Assembly: GCF_009765735.1 (NCBI RefSeq)
Contig: NZ_LMUW01000054.1
Location: forward strand, 632 to 64,631
Length of the DNA: 64,000 nucleotides
Source: Xenophilus sp. L33
GTDB lineage: Bacteria; Pseudomonadota; Gammaproteobacteria; Burkholderiales; Burkholderiaceae_C
Direction of reading: 5' to 3'
Shown here: piece by piece, positions 35,486 to 43,057 of the stretch
How positions within the stretch are numbered: the first letter of the stretch is position 1
How the letters are laid out: each line of letters starts with the position of its first letter
The notes under the pieces: model-generated
What the model was told of the DNA's origin: nothing
Seen by the model: the letters and a program-made list of their open reading frames with translations, nothing else
Database searches by the model: none
Position numbers and translations under genes: made by a program

Positions 35486-36201
35486 GCCTCCATGCCCATG
35501 TAGACCCGCCGGACCTCGGCATCGTTCATCACCGCCCGCGGCTCGCCCTCGGCCAGCCGCTGCCCGAAGTTGATGACGAAGAGCCGGTCGGCCAGCGACA
35601 GCAGCGCATGCACCACGTGCTCGATCCAGATCATGGTGACGCCGCGCGACTTGATGCGCTGCAGTTCCTCGACCAGCAGCCTGGCCTCGTGCTCGGTCAG
35701 GCCACCGGCGATCTCGTCGAGCAGCAGCAGCCGCGGCCGCGTGGCCAGGGCGCGGGCCAGTTCCAGGCGCTTGCGGTCGAGCAGGGTCAGGCCGCCGGCC
35801 GGCTTGTTGGCATGCGGCATCAGGCCGGTCTGCTGCAGCACCTCGTGCGCGGTCTGCCAGGCCTGGCGCTCCGACTCCTGCGCGCCGAAGCAGGCGGCGG
35901 TCACCAGGTTCTCGAAGACGCTCATGTTCCCGAAGGGCTGCGGCACCTGGTAGCTGCGCCCGATGCCGGCATGGCAGCGCTGGTGCGGCTTGAGCGCGGT
36001 GACGTCGCGCCCTTCGTAGTCGATGCGGCCGGCGCCGACCCGCACGTCACCGGAGATCAGGTTGAAGAGCGTGGTCTTGCCCGCGCCATTCGGCCCGAGG
36101 ATGCCGAGCGTCTCGCCCTCGGCCACCTCGAGGCTGATCGCATCGGTGACCTTGAGCGCGCCGTAGGACTTGGAGACCGCATGCAGCGCCAGCAGGGCCA
36201 T
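35482..36201 (-). CDS. livG: LIV-type ABC importer ATPase, LivG-like
   Basis: A 239-residue ATPase with Walker A GPNGAGKTT and Walker B LLLDEIAGGLTEHE. The signature is replaced by GGLTLLDRKRLELARAL, as is normal for LivG proteins. It follows the binding-protein gene by three bases. Confidence 0.9.
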   Translation of the reverse strand: MALLALHAVSKSYGALKVTDAISLEVAEGETLGILGPNGAGKTTLFNLISGDVRVGAGRIDYEGRDVTALKPHQRCHAGIGRSYQVPQPFGNMSVFENLVTAACFGAQESERQAWQTAHEVLQQTGLMPHANKPAGGLTLLDRKRLELARALATRPRLLLLDEIAGGLTEHEARLLVEELQRIKSRGVTMIWIEHVVHALLSLADRLFVINFGQRLAEGEPRAVMNDAEVRRVYMGMEA

Positions 36202-36204
36202 CGC

Positions 36205-37467
36205 TCAGGCCGCGGGCATCGGCCGCAGCTTGCCGCCGACCGGGATGTTGGTCGCGCCGGCGTTGTCGACGATCACCAGCTCGTTCTTGTAGGTCTTGCC
36301 CTTGCCCCACTGGCCGAGCACCAGCGGCGTCTTGCTGACGTTCCTGAACGGGCCCTGGCCGCCCCACTTCACCGGGCCGACCACCGAGTCGATCGAGGTC
36401 GCGGCCACCGCATCGCGCACGTCGCCGGGCTGCGTCGACCTGGCGCGTCCGAGCGCGTTCGCCGCCACCTCGAAGAGCGCATGGGCGAAGCCGATCGGCT
36501 GGGTCCACTGCTTCCTGGTGCCGCTCTCGTAGGCCGCGGCCAGCGCCTTGGCGCTCTGCCTGGTGAGGCTGGAGGTGTAGGGATGCGACGGGCTCCACCA
36601 GACCTCGGTCGACAGGCCGTCGCCCAGCTCGCCGAGCGCATCGATCGCGCCCGGGAACAGCAGTGCCTTGCCCAGCGTGATCACCTTCGGCCGGAAGCCC
36701 TGCTGCCGCGCCTGCGTCAGGAAGGTCTTGGCATCCGGCGGGATCACCACGCCGGTGACGATCTCGCAGTTGGCGCCCTTGAAGGCCGCGATCTGCGCGC
36801 TGAAGTCCTGCGTGCCGTTCTGGAAGCGGCCCGGGTCGGTCAGCGTGAAGCCCATCTGCGCGAGCGGCTTCGGGAAGCCCAGCTCCTTGTCGCCCCAGGC
36901 GTTGCCGTCGCCATCGTTCGGGAACAGGCCGCCGACCTTCATGTTGGTGCTGACGCTCTTCCAGCCGCTGGTGTAGGTGGCGATGACGTCCTCCAGGCCC
37001 CAGAAGACGTGGTACGTCCAGTTGAAGCCCTTGGCCGGATCGCCCTTGCGGCCGAAGAACCAGGGCTGCCACGGCACCACGCTGGAGACGCAGGGCAGTT
37101 CGTTCAGCTCGCAGGCATCGCTCACCGGGTTGGCGGTCTCGGGCGTGCCGGCCGTCAGCACCAGCGCGACCTTGTCCTTCAGGATCAGGTCGTTGGCGAC
37201 CTCGCCGGCGCGGTTCGGGTTCGACTGGCTGTCCTTCAACACGATCTCGACCGCGTACTTCTTCCCGCCGACCGTGAGGCCGTCCTTGAAGGCGCTCTTC
37301 ATCTGCTCGATGACCCACTTGTCGGCTTCGCCGAAGGGCGCGAGCGGCCCGGTCTGCGGCGAGACGTAGCCGATCTTCAGGGTGTCGGCGGCGAACACCA
37401 GCGGTGTCGCGCCGGTGGCGGCCAGCGCGGCGGCGGCCTGGGTGAATTGCCTGCGATTGAGGGCCAT
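36205..37467 (-). CDS. livK: LIV-type ABC importer substrate-binding protein, LivK-like
   Basis: A 420-residue periplasmic protein. The N-terminus NRRQFTQAAAAL is a Tat-like signal cleaved near FAA-DT. The mature part starts LKIGYVSPQTGPLAPFGEAD, the standard type I binding-protein entry. GGAG stands nine bases before the ATG at 37467. Relatives in Burkholderiales bind aromatic acids and amides as well as amino acids; with ring-cleavage genes directly upstream an aromatic ligand is likely (inferred). Confidence 0.88.
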   Translation of the reverse strand: MALNRRQFTQAAAALAATGATPLVFAADTLKIGYVSPQTGPLAPFGEADKWVIEQMKSAFKDGLTVGGKKYAVEIVLKDSQSNPNRAGEVANDLILKDKVALVLTAGTPETANPVSDACELNELPCVSSVVPWQPWFFGRKGDPAKGFNWTYHVFWGLEDVIATYTSGWKSVSTNMKVGGLFPNDGDGNAWGDKELGFPKPLAQMGFTLTDPGRFQNGTQDFSAQIAAFKGANCEIVTGVVIPPDAKTFLTQARQQGFRPKVITLGKALLFPGAIDALGELGDGLSTEVWWSPSHPYTSSLTRQSAKALAAAYESGTRKQWTQPIGFAHALFEVAANALGRARSTQPGDVRDAVAATSIDSVVGPVKWGGQGPFRNVSKTPLVLGQWGKGKTYKNELVIVDNAGATNIPVGGKLRPMPAA

Positions 37468-37510
37468 GGTGTCTGTCTCCTTCGTTGTTGTGATCGGGAA
37501 GTCCGCGGGT

Positions 37511-39019
37511 TCAGCGCTCGAAGTGCGGCGGTATCCGGGCATCGACGTTCACCCAGACGCTCTTGACCTGGGTGTATTCGCGCATCGCGTCGAAGCCCAT
37601 CTCGCGGCCGTAGCCGCTCTGGCCGACGCCGCCGAAGGGCGATCCGGGGTTCACGCGCTTGTAGCTGTTGATCCAGACCATGCCCGCATGCAGGTCGCGC
37701 GCGACGCGGTGCGCGCGCTGCAGGTTGGCGGTCCACAGGCCGCTGCCGAGGCCGTAGTCGGTGCCGTTGGCGATCTCCATCGCCTCCTCGTCGCTCTTGA
37801 AGGTGAGCACCGTGACGAAGGGCCCGAAGACCTCTTCCTGCGCCACCCGGTCGCGGTAGGACTTCGCGCGCACGATGGTCGGCTCCACGTAGCAGCCCCT
37901 GGCCAGCGCGCCGCCGGCGGCCTGGCCACCGGCCAGCACCTCGCCGCCCTCGCCGCGCGCGACCTCGACGTAGTCGAGCACGCGCTCGCGATGCAGCGCG
38001 CTCGTGAGCGGTCCCATCTCGGTCGCCTCGTCGAGCGGGTCGCCCAGGCGGATCGACTTCGCCAGCGGGATGAACCGGTCGAGGAAGGCGTCGGCGATCT
38101 TCTCGTGCAGCATCAGCCGCGAGCCGGCGATGCAGGCCTGGCCCTGGTTGTGGAAGATGGCCCAGGCGCTGCCGTTGACCGCGGCCGGCAGGAAGGCGTC
38201 CTCGAAGACGATGTTGGCGCCCTTGCCGCCCAGCTCCAGCTGCACCTTCTTCAGGTTGCCGGCGCTGGCCTGCACCACGCGGCGGCCGGTGGCGGTGCTG
38301 CCGGTGAAGGCCACCTTGGCGATTCCCGGATGCTCGGCGATGTACTGGCCGACCACGCTGCCCAGGCCCGGCACCATGTTGACCACGCCCGGCGGCAGGC
38401 CGGCCTCGCTCATCAGCTCGGCGATCCTGAGCGAGCTGAGCGGCGTGATCTCCGAGGGCTTCATCACGATGCAGTTGCCGGCCGCGAGCGCCGGCGCCAT
38501 CTTCCAGCTGGTGAACATCAGCGGGAAGTTCCACGGCACGATCTGGCCGACCACGCCGACCGGCTCGCGCAGCGTGTAGTTGAGGAAGCCGGCCTCCACC
38601 GGGATGGTCTCGCCCTGGAACTTGTCGGCCATGCCGCCGAAGTAGCGGAAGCACGCCGCGGTGCGCGGCACGTCGAGCCGGCGCGAGTCGCGCAGCGGAT
38701 GGCCGGTGTCGAGCGATTCGAGCCGGGCCAGCTCCTCGGCGTTCTGCTCGATCAGGTCGGCGAGCTTCAGCAGCACGCGGCCGCGGTCGGCTGCCGCCAT
38801 CCGGCTCCACGCCGGGAAGGCGCGCCTGGCCGCCGCCACCGCGCGGTCCACGTCTTCCCTGCCGGCCAGCGCCACGTCGGCGATGGTCGAGTTGTCGTGC
38901 GGGTTGAGACTGGCCAGGGTCTCGCCCGAGGCGGCATCGACGAAGCGCCCGTCGATGTAGAGCTGGTGCCGGATCGGCGTGCGCAGGCCGGCGGCGGCCT
39001 GGATGTCCGCGAGGGTCAT
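37511..39019 (-). CDS. hapE: Aldehyde dehydrogenase, probable 4-hydroxymuconic semialdehyde dehydrogenase
   Basis: A 502-residue NAD(P)-dependent aldehyde dehydrogenase. The catalytic Cys296 is in NQGQACIAGS, the general base Glu in QLELGGKGA, and PWNFPLM plus FTGSTATGR bind the cofactor. In hydroquinone pathways the semialdehyde formed by ring cleavage is oxidised by such an enzyme (HapE/PnpE) to maleylacetate. The dioxygenase genes lie directly upstream on the same strand, which supports this role; sequence alone would also allow a betaine-aldehyde-type enzyme. Start by family alignment; no clear ribosome site. Confidence 0.75.
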   Translation of the reverse strand: MTLADIQAAAGLRTPIRHQLYIDGRFVDAASGETLASLNPHDNSTIADVALAGREDVDRAVAAARRAFPAWSRMAAADRGRVLLKLADLIEQNAEELARLESLDTGHPLRDSRRLDVPRTAACFRYFGGMADKFQGETIPVEAGFLNYTLREPVGVVGQIVPWNFPLMFTSWKMAPALAAGNCIVMKPSEITPLSSLRIAELMSEAGLPPGVVNMVPGLGSVVGQYIAEHPGIAKVAFTGSTATGRRVVQASAGNLKKVQLELGGKGANIVFEDAFLPAAVNGSAWAIFHNQGQACIAGSRLMLHEKIADAFLDRFIPLAKSIRLGDPLDEATEMGPLTSALHRERVLDYVEVARGEGGEVLAGGQAAGGALARGCYVEPTIVRAKSYRDRVAQEEVFGPFVTVLTFKSDEEAMEIANGTDYGLGSGLWTANLQRAHRVARDLHAGMVWINSYKRVNPGSPFGGVGQSGYGREMGFDAMREYTQVKSVWVNVDARIPPHFER

Positions 39020-39062
39020 GACAAGAATCCAATCAGGAGGACGGGCCGCGCCCGTCATTGCG

Positions 39063-40070
39063 CTAGAACTGAACCGGCACCTCGGGGCTCTCGCCCTTCT
39101 GGATCTCGTACACCAGGGTCGGCGAGCCGTTCTCCCACACCAGCAGCATCGAGCGCTTCGGGCTGTAGCCCTGGTGGCGGCAGTAGGCGGGCATGGCGGC
39201 CATGTCGCCGGCCTTCATGATCACCCGCGCCATCGGCTTGCCGGTGTTCTTGTCGGCGCAGTCCCAGTGGATCTCGTCGGTCATCTGGAAGAACCACTCG
39301 ACCCGGTCGTTGCCGTGGATGATCGGCAGGATGTGCTCCTCGGTGGTCGGGCACATGTAGCTGTGCTTGACGACCGAGGTGAAGCTCGGGTTCCAGGTGA
39401 CCTGCGAACGGCTCAGGAAGCCGAAGAGGTTGAAGGCATGCACCTGGTCCTCGAAGCCGGGCTCGGCGTGCAGCTCGGGCTGGCCCTGCGCGACGTCGGC
39501 GAAGGCGCGGTTGACCGGCGCGCCGCTGGCATCGCTGCGCAGGTCAAGGTCGCCCTTCAGGCCGACGCAGCGCGTGGCCAGCTCGCGGGCCCGGGTGAGC
39601 TTGGCGGTGTTGCTGCCCTTCTTGCGGCCGTAGGGCGAGCCGGTTTCCTGCGGCGCCGAAAACGGGTCGAAGCTCTCGTTGGTCCAGTCGTCGAGCATCG
39701 CCTCGAAGGTGGCGCGGATCTGCGCGGTCGGGAAGTTCTCCAGGAGGTCGATGCCGGCTTCCTTCATGGTGCCGTTGAAGCTGCCGGCGTACATGTCGAC
39801 CGACTGGTAGTGGTTGACCGTGCCGAACACGTTGTCGAAGTTGACCCAGCCGTAGAAGAAGCCCCAGGCCACGTCGCGCATCAGGGCGCGCAGGAAGTTG
39901 CCGACGTCCATCGTGTGGCTCATCGGCCGGCCGTCGCGGGTGCTCCAGTTGATGTGGGCGAAGTATTCGTCGCGCCGGAAGCCGAAGCTGCCGAGCTTGA
40001 AGTCCTTGTAGCCGAGCGAGGCGTCGGGCTGCGACGCGATCACCTGGGCGAGTTCGGCGGGTGCGTTCAT
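39063..40070 (-). CDS. hapD: Hydroquinone 1,2-dioxygenase large subunit, HapD-like
   Basis: A 335-residue protein that I match to the large subunit of two-component Fe(II) hydroquinone dioxygenases (HapCD, PnpCD, HqdAB). Long conserved stretches include WGFFYGWVNFDNVFGTVNHY, and a late cupin-like part has TTEEHILPIIHGNDRVEWF and MAAMPAYCRHQGY with His and Glu residues suited to iron binding. The enzyme opens hydroquinone to 4-hydroxymuconic semialdehyde with O2. AAGGAG precedes the ATG. It is directly downstream of the small-subunit gene (21-base gap), as in the known clusters. Recognised from memory, without alignment. Confidence 0.78.
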   Translation of the reverse strand: MNAPAELAQVIASQPDASLGYKDFKLGSFGFRRDEYFAHINWSTRDGRPMSHTMDVGNFLRALMRDVAWGFFYGWVNFDNVFGTVNHYQSVDMYAGSFNGTMKEAGIDLLENFPTAQIRATFEAMLDDWTNESFDPFSAPQETGSPYGRKKGSNTAKLTRARELATRCVGLKGDLDLRSDASGAPVNRAFADVAQGQPELHAEPGFEDQVHAFNLFGFLSRSQVTWNPSFTSVVKHSYMCPTTEEHILPIIHGNDRVEWFFQMTDEIHWDCADKNTGKPMARVIMKAGDMAAMPAYCRHQGYSPKRSMLLVWENGSPTLVYEIQKGESPEVPVQF

Positions 40071-40091
40071 GTTCGTCTCCTTGGCTGGGGT

Positions 40092-40604
40092 TCAGGCGGT
40101 CTGGCAGATGTCGGCCCACTTCTCGACGGAGAGGTCGCCCTTGCAGGTCTGCAGCACGATCACCGCCGGTTCGCCGGGTGCGCGGAACTGGTAGGCCGCG
40201 TTCTTCGGCAACAAGGCCTGGTGGCCGCGCGTGAGCTTCATCCAGCCCATCTTCTTGCCCTTGGGCTCGCCCTTGACGAGCACCGCGCCGTTCTTGTCGG
40301 CGTCGGTGACCTGCTGGCCGGCGTCGAGCTGCACCAGGTGGACCTCGACCGTGCCGTCCATCACCAGCGCGAACTCGTCGTGGGCGCAGGTGTACCAGGG
40401 CGAGGCGCCTTCGGCGCGCAGGGTCTCCAGCACGTAGATCTGGTTCTGGCCAAACACCACCTTCTCGTAGGGCTTGCTCCGGCTGGCGATCTCGAAGCAG
40501 TTGGAGAAGGCGTAGTGCTTGACGTCGTCGGCGATCGGCTCGACCCGGCCCTTCTCGAAATGCTTCAGGGAGCCGAATCGCGTCTGGTAGGCGGTGGCGG
40601 TCAT
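40092..40604 (-). CDS. hapC: Hydroquinone 1,2-dioxygenase small subunit, HapC-like
   Basis: A 170-residue protein of the size and motif pattern of HapC/PnpC small subunits: TRFGSLKHFEKG, YAFSNCFEIASRSKPYEKVV, then the cupin-like HDEFALVMDGTVEV and RGHQALLPKNAAY. The small and large subunits form an alpha2-beta2 Fe(II) enzyme. AGGAG stands eight bases before the ATG. First gene of a block running through the large subunit, aldehyde dehydrogenase and LIV importer; a LysR gene lies upstream on the same strand. Confidence 0.78.
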   Translation of the reverse strand: MTATAYQTRFGSLKHFEKGRVEPIADDVKHYAFSNCFEIASRSKPYEKVVFGQNQIYVLETLRAEGASPWYTCAHDEFALVMDGTVEVHLVQLDAGQQVTDADKNGAVLVKGEPKGKKMGWMKLTRGHQALLPKNAAYQFRAPGEPAVIVLQTCKGDLSVEKWADICQTA

Positions 40605-40631
40605 GGGGTGTCTCCTGTCTCGGTGATGCGG

Positions 40632-40637
40632 ACTGTA
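40632..40637 (-). promoter_or_regulatory. Possible -10 element of the hydroquinone operon
   Basis: Minus-strand TACAGT about 27 bases before the HapC start. No -35 is recognisable 16-18 bases further up, which fits an activator-dependent promoter. The predicted start near 40625 places the palindrome at 40689-40700 about 70 bases upstream, the usual position of a LysR recognition site. Confidence 0.35.
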
Positions 40638-40688
40638 GGCACCCGGACGACATGGCGGTAGACCTCGAAGACGGGCCGCATTGTTCGC

Positions 40689-40700
40689 TGATCGCGATCA
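40689..40700. promoter_or_regulatory. Perfect 12-base palindrome TGATCGCGATCA, candidate LysR site
   Basis: Lies in the 122-base gap between the LysR gene and hapC, about 70 bases above the predicted hapC transcription start. It is uninterrupted, whereas many LysR sites have the form T-N11-A. Identity of the binder is inferred from position. Confidence 0.45.
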
Positions 40701-40705
40701 ATCGT

Positions 40706-40719
40706 CGGGGTAAACCCCG
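40706..40719 (-). terminator. Short hairpin just after the LysR gene
   Basis: CGGGG-TAAA-CCCCG, a five-base-pair stem with a four-base loop, eight bases after the LysR stop. No T run follows on the minus strand, so termination would be weak at best. Confidence 0.3.
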
Positions 40720-40726
40720 CTTGGGC

Positions 40727-41674
40727 TCAGCCCTCGATCAAGGTCGCCGGCAGCAGTCCGCGCTCGATCATCCGCGCGTCCCAGGGCGGCACGCGGGCGA
40801 AGGCGGCGGCGATGTGCTCGATGAAGAGGCGCAGCTTGAAGGCGTTGCGCGAGGTGCCCGCATAGACCGCGCTGAGCGAGAAGGACGACAGCTGGTGCGC
40901 CGGCAGCACGACCTCCAGTTCGCCCCTCAGGATCGAATCGCCGGCGACCAGCGTCGGCAGGCAGACGATGCCGGCATGCTCCATCGCGTACTCGCGCAGC
41001 AGGTGCACGCTGTTGCTGAGCAGCGCGGCGTTCATGTAGATCGTCACCTGCTCCGCGCCGTGATGGAAGGTCCAGCGGTCGCGCGTCGGGTAGCCCGAAT
41101 AGAGGCCGAGCGCATGCTTGTGCAGGTCGCGCGGCGACTCCGGCCGGCCGGCGCGCTGCAGGTACGCGGGTGTCGCGCAGAACACCCGCCGCACCGGGAA
41201 CAGCGGCCGCGACACCAGCTCGGTCGACGCCGCCGGGAAGATCTGCAGCGCGCAGTCGACGCCCGCCTTGACCGGGTCGACCACCGTGTCGCTGACGATC
41301 AGCTCCAGGTGGATGTCCGGGTAGTTCACCTGGAAGGCATGCAGCAGCGAAGCGAAGTGGCCGAGCACGAAGCCGGTCAGCGCATGGATGCGCAGCACCC
41401 CGGTCGGGCCGGCGCGGGCGCCGCGCATCTGGTCCATGACGTCGTTGGCGCGCGCCACCAGCGCGGCGCAGTCGCGCAGGAAGGCCTGGCCCACGTCGCT
41501 CAGCCGCACCACCCGCGTGCTGCGATGGAAGAGCGGCGCGCCAACGTGTTCCTCCAGCTGCTTCACCCGATGGGTGACCACCGACTTGGCCACGCGCAGC
41601 TGCCGCGCGGCCTCGGCGAAGCTCTGGGTCTCGGCGACGCGAACGAATGTCTCTATGTTTTCGAGGCGATCCAT
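40727..41674 (-). CDS. LysR-family regulator, probable activator of the hydroquinone operon
   Basis: A 315-residue LysR protein: HTH in ENIETFVRVAETQSFAEAAR and HRVKQLEEHVGAPLFHRST (residues 5-52), then an effector-binding domain. It is followed on the same strand by hapC after 122 bases holding a palindrome, and it is divergent from a Gfo/Idh gene. Regulation of hap genes is inferred from these positions; the Gfo/Idh gene is the alternative target. The ATG at 41674 fits the family N-terminus; the frame stays open upstream but only as a shadow of the next gene. Confidence 0.88.
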   Translation of the reverse strand: MDRLENIETFVRVAETQSFAEAARQLRVAKSVVTHRVKQLEEHVGAPLFHRSTRVVRLSDVGQAFLRDCAALVARANDVMDQMRGARAGPTGVLRIHALTGFVLGHFASLLHAFQVNYPDIHLELIVSDTVVDPVKAGVDCALQIFPAASTELVSRPLFPVRRVFCATPAYLQRAGRPESPRDLHKHALGLYSGYPTRDRWTFHHGAEQVTIYMNAALLSNSVHLLREYAMEHAGIVCLPTLVAGDSILRGELEVVLPAHQLSSFSLSAVYAGTSRNAFKLRLFIEHIAAAFARVPPWDARMIERGLLPATLIEG

Positions 41675-41773
41675 GGCCGCAGTATCCGTCCTACGACGGC
41701 CGGCTTCGGCCGCTGACCGGCCGGCGAACGATTCCACCGAGCATGGGGCCGAGTCAACTCTGGAGCCCCTGCA

Positions 41774-43045
41774 ATGCCGCCTTCGATCGAAACCCTCGGC
41801 ACCGCCGCGTTGCCGCGGCGCGGCTTCCTGTACGGCGCTGCCGGTGCGCTGGCGCCGCTGCTGGCCGGCAATGCCTTCGCGCAATCCGCCCAGCCGAACA
41901 GGATCGAACTGCCGCCGACAGCCGCCTCCACCGAGGTGATCGACAAGATCCCGGGCCCGGGCGATGCGCCGGAGCAGCGGGTCGGCTTCGCGATCGTCGG
42001 GCTCGGCCACCTGAGCCTGGAGCGGCTGCTGCCGGCCTTCGGCCGCACCCAGCATTGCCGCCCGGTGGCGCTGGTGAGCGGCGAGCGCGCCAAGGCGCGG
42101 AAGGCGGCAGCGCAGTACGGCATCGACGACGACTCGGTCTACGACTACGCCGGCTTCGACCGCATCGCGCAGAACCCGAAGGTGCAGGTGGTCTACGTGG
42201 TGCTGCCCAACAGCATGCATGCCGACTACACGGTGCGCGCCGCGCGGGCCGGCAAGCACGTGCTGTGCGAGAAACCGATGGCCACCACGTCCGCCGACTG
42301 CCGCCGGATGATCGACGCCTGCGACAGCGCCGGCGTGAAGCTGATGATCGCCTACCGCAGCCAGTACGAACCCATGAACCGCGCGGTCGTCGACATGGTG
42401 AGGAAGGGCCGCCTCGGCACGCTCAAGGAATTCATCTCGACCAACTCGCAGAACATGGGCGACCCCGGCCAGTGGCGGCTGCGCAGCGCGCTCTCCGGCG
42501 GCGGCGCGATGCCCGACGTCGGCGTCTACTGCCTGAACGCGGCCCGCTTCATGAGCGGCGAGGAGCCGACCGAGGTGGTCGCCTGGATGCATTCGCCACC
42601 CGGCGATCCGCGCTTCGCCGAGGTCGAGGAAACGATGCGCTTCATGCTGCGCTTTCCGAGCGGCTTCCAGGCCACCTGCCACACCAGCTACGGCGCGCAC
42701 AAGTCGCAGATGCTGCGGCTGCTCGGCAGCGACGCCTGGGTCGAGATGGACCCGGCCTATGCCTACGAAGGCCTGCGCCTGCGCAGCTCGCGCGTGGTCG
42801 ACGGCCAGGAGCGGGTGGAGCAGCCGGGCATCGGCGAGAAGGACCAGTTCGCGCTCGAGATGGACCACATGGCCCTGTGCCTGCGCACGAACCGCGAGCC
42901 GCTCACCGGCGGCGCCGAAGGGCTGCAGGACATGCGCATCACCGAGGCGATCTACGAATCGGCGCGCGCCGACGGCAAGGCCGTGAAGCTGCAGGCCCCG
43001 GCCGGCCCGACCCGCGGGCCGGACCCCGAAGCGCCGCAAAGCTGA
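41774..43045 (+). CDS. Tat-exported Gfo/Idh/MocA-family oxidoreductase
   Basis: A 423-residue protein. The N-terminus LPRRGFLYGAAGALAPLL is a twin-arginine signal ending near FAQ-SA. The mature protein has a Rossmann fold (GFAIVGLGHLSLERLLPAF), the family motif CEKPMATT, and a C-terminal beta-sheet domain. Exported members such as glucose-fructose oxidoreductase keep NADP(H) tightly bound in the periplasm, which explains Tat export of the folded holoenzyme. The substrate is probably a sugar or polyol; it is not identifiable here. Divergent from the LysR gene (99-base gap). Confidence 0.85.
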   Translation: MPPSIETLGTAALPRRGFLYGAAGALAPLLAGNAFAQSAQPNRIELPPTAASTEVIDKIPGPGDAPEQRVGFAIVGLGHLSLERLLPAFGRTQHCRPVALVSGERAKARKAAAQYGIDDDSVYDYAGFDRIAQNPKVQVVYVVLPNSMHADYTVRAARAGKHVLCEKPMATTSADCRRMIDACDSAGVKLMIAYRSQYEPMNRAVVDMVRKGRLGTLKEFISTNSQNMGDPGQWRLRSALSGGGAMPDVGVYCLNAARFMSGEEPTEVVAWMHSPPGDPRFAEVEETMRFMLRFPSGFQATCHTSYGAHKSQMLRLLGSDAWVEMDPAYAYEGLRLRSSRVVDGQERVEQPGIGEKDQFALEMDHMALCLRTNREPLTGGAEGLQDMRITEAIYESARADGKAVKLQAPAGPTRGPDPEAPQS

Positions 43046-43057
43046 GGCCGTCGTCGC

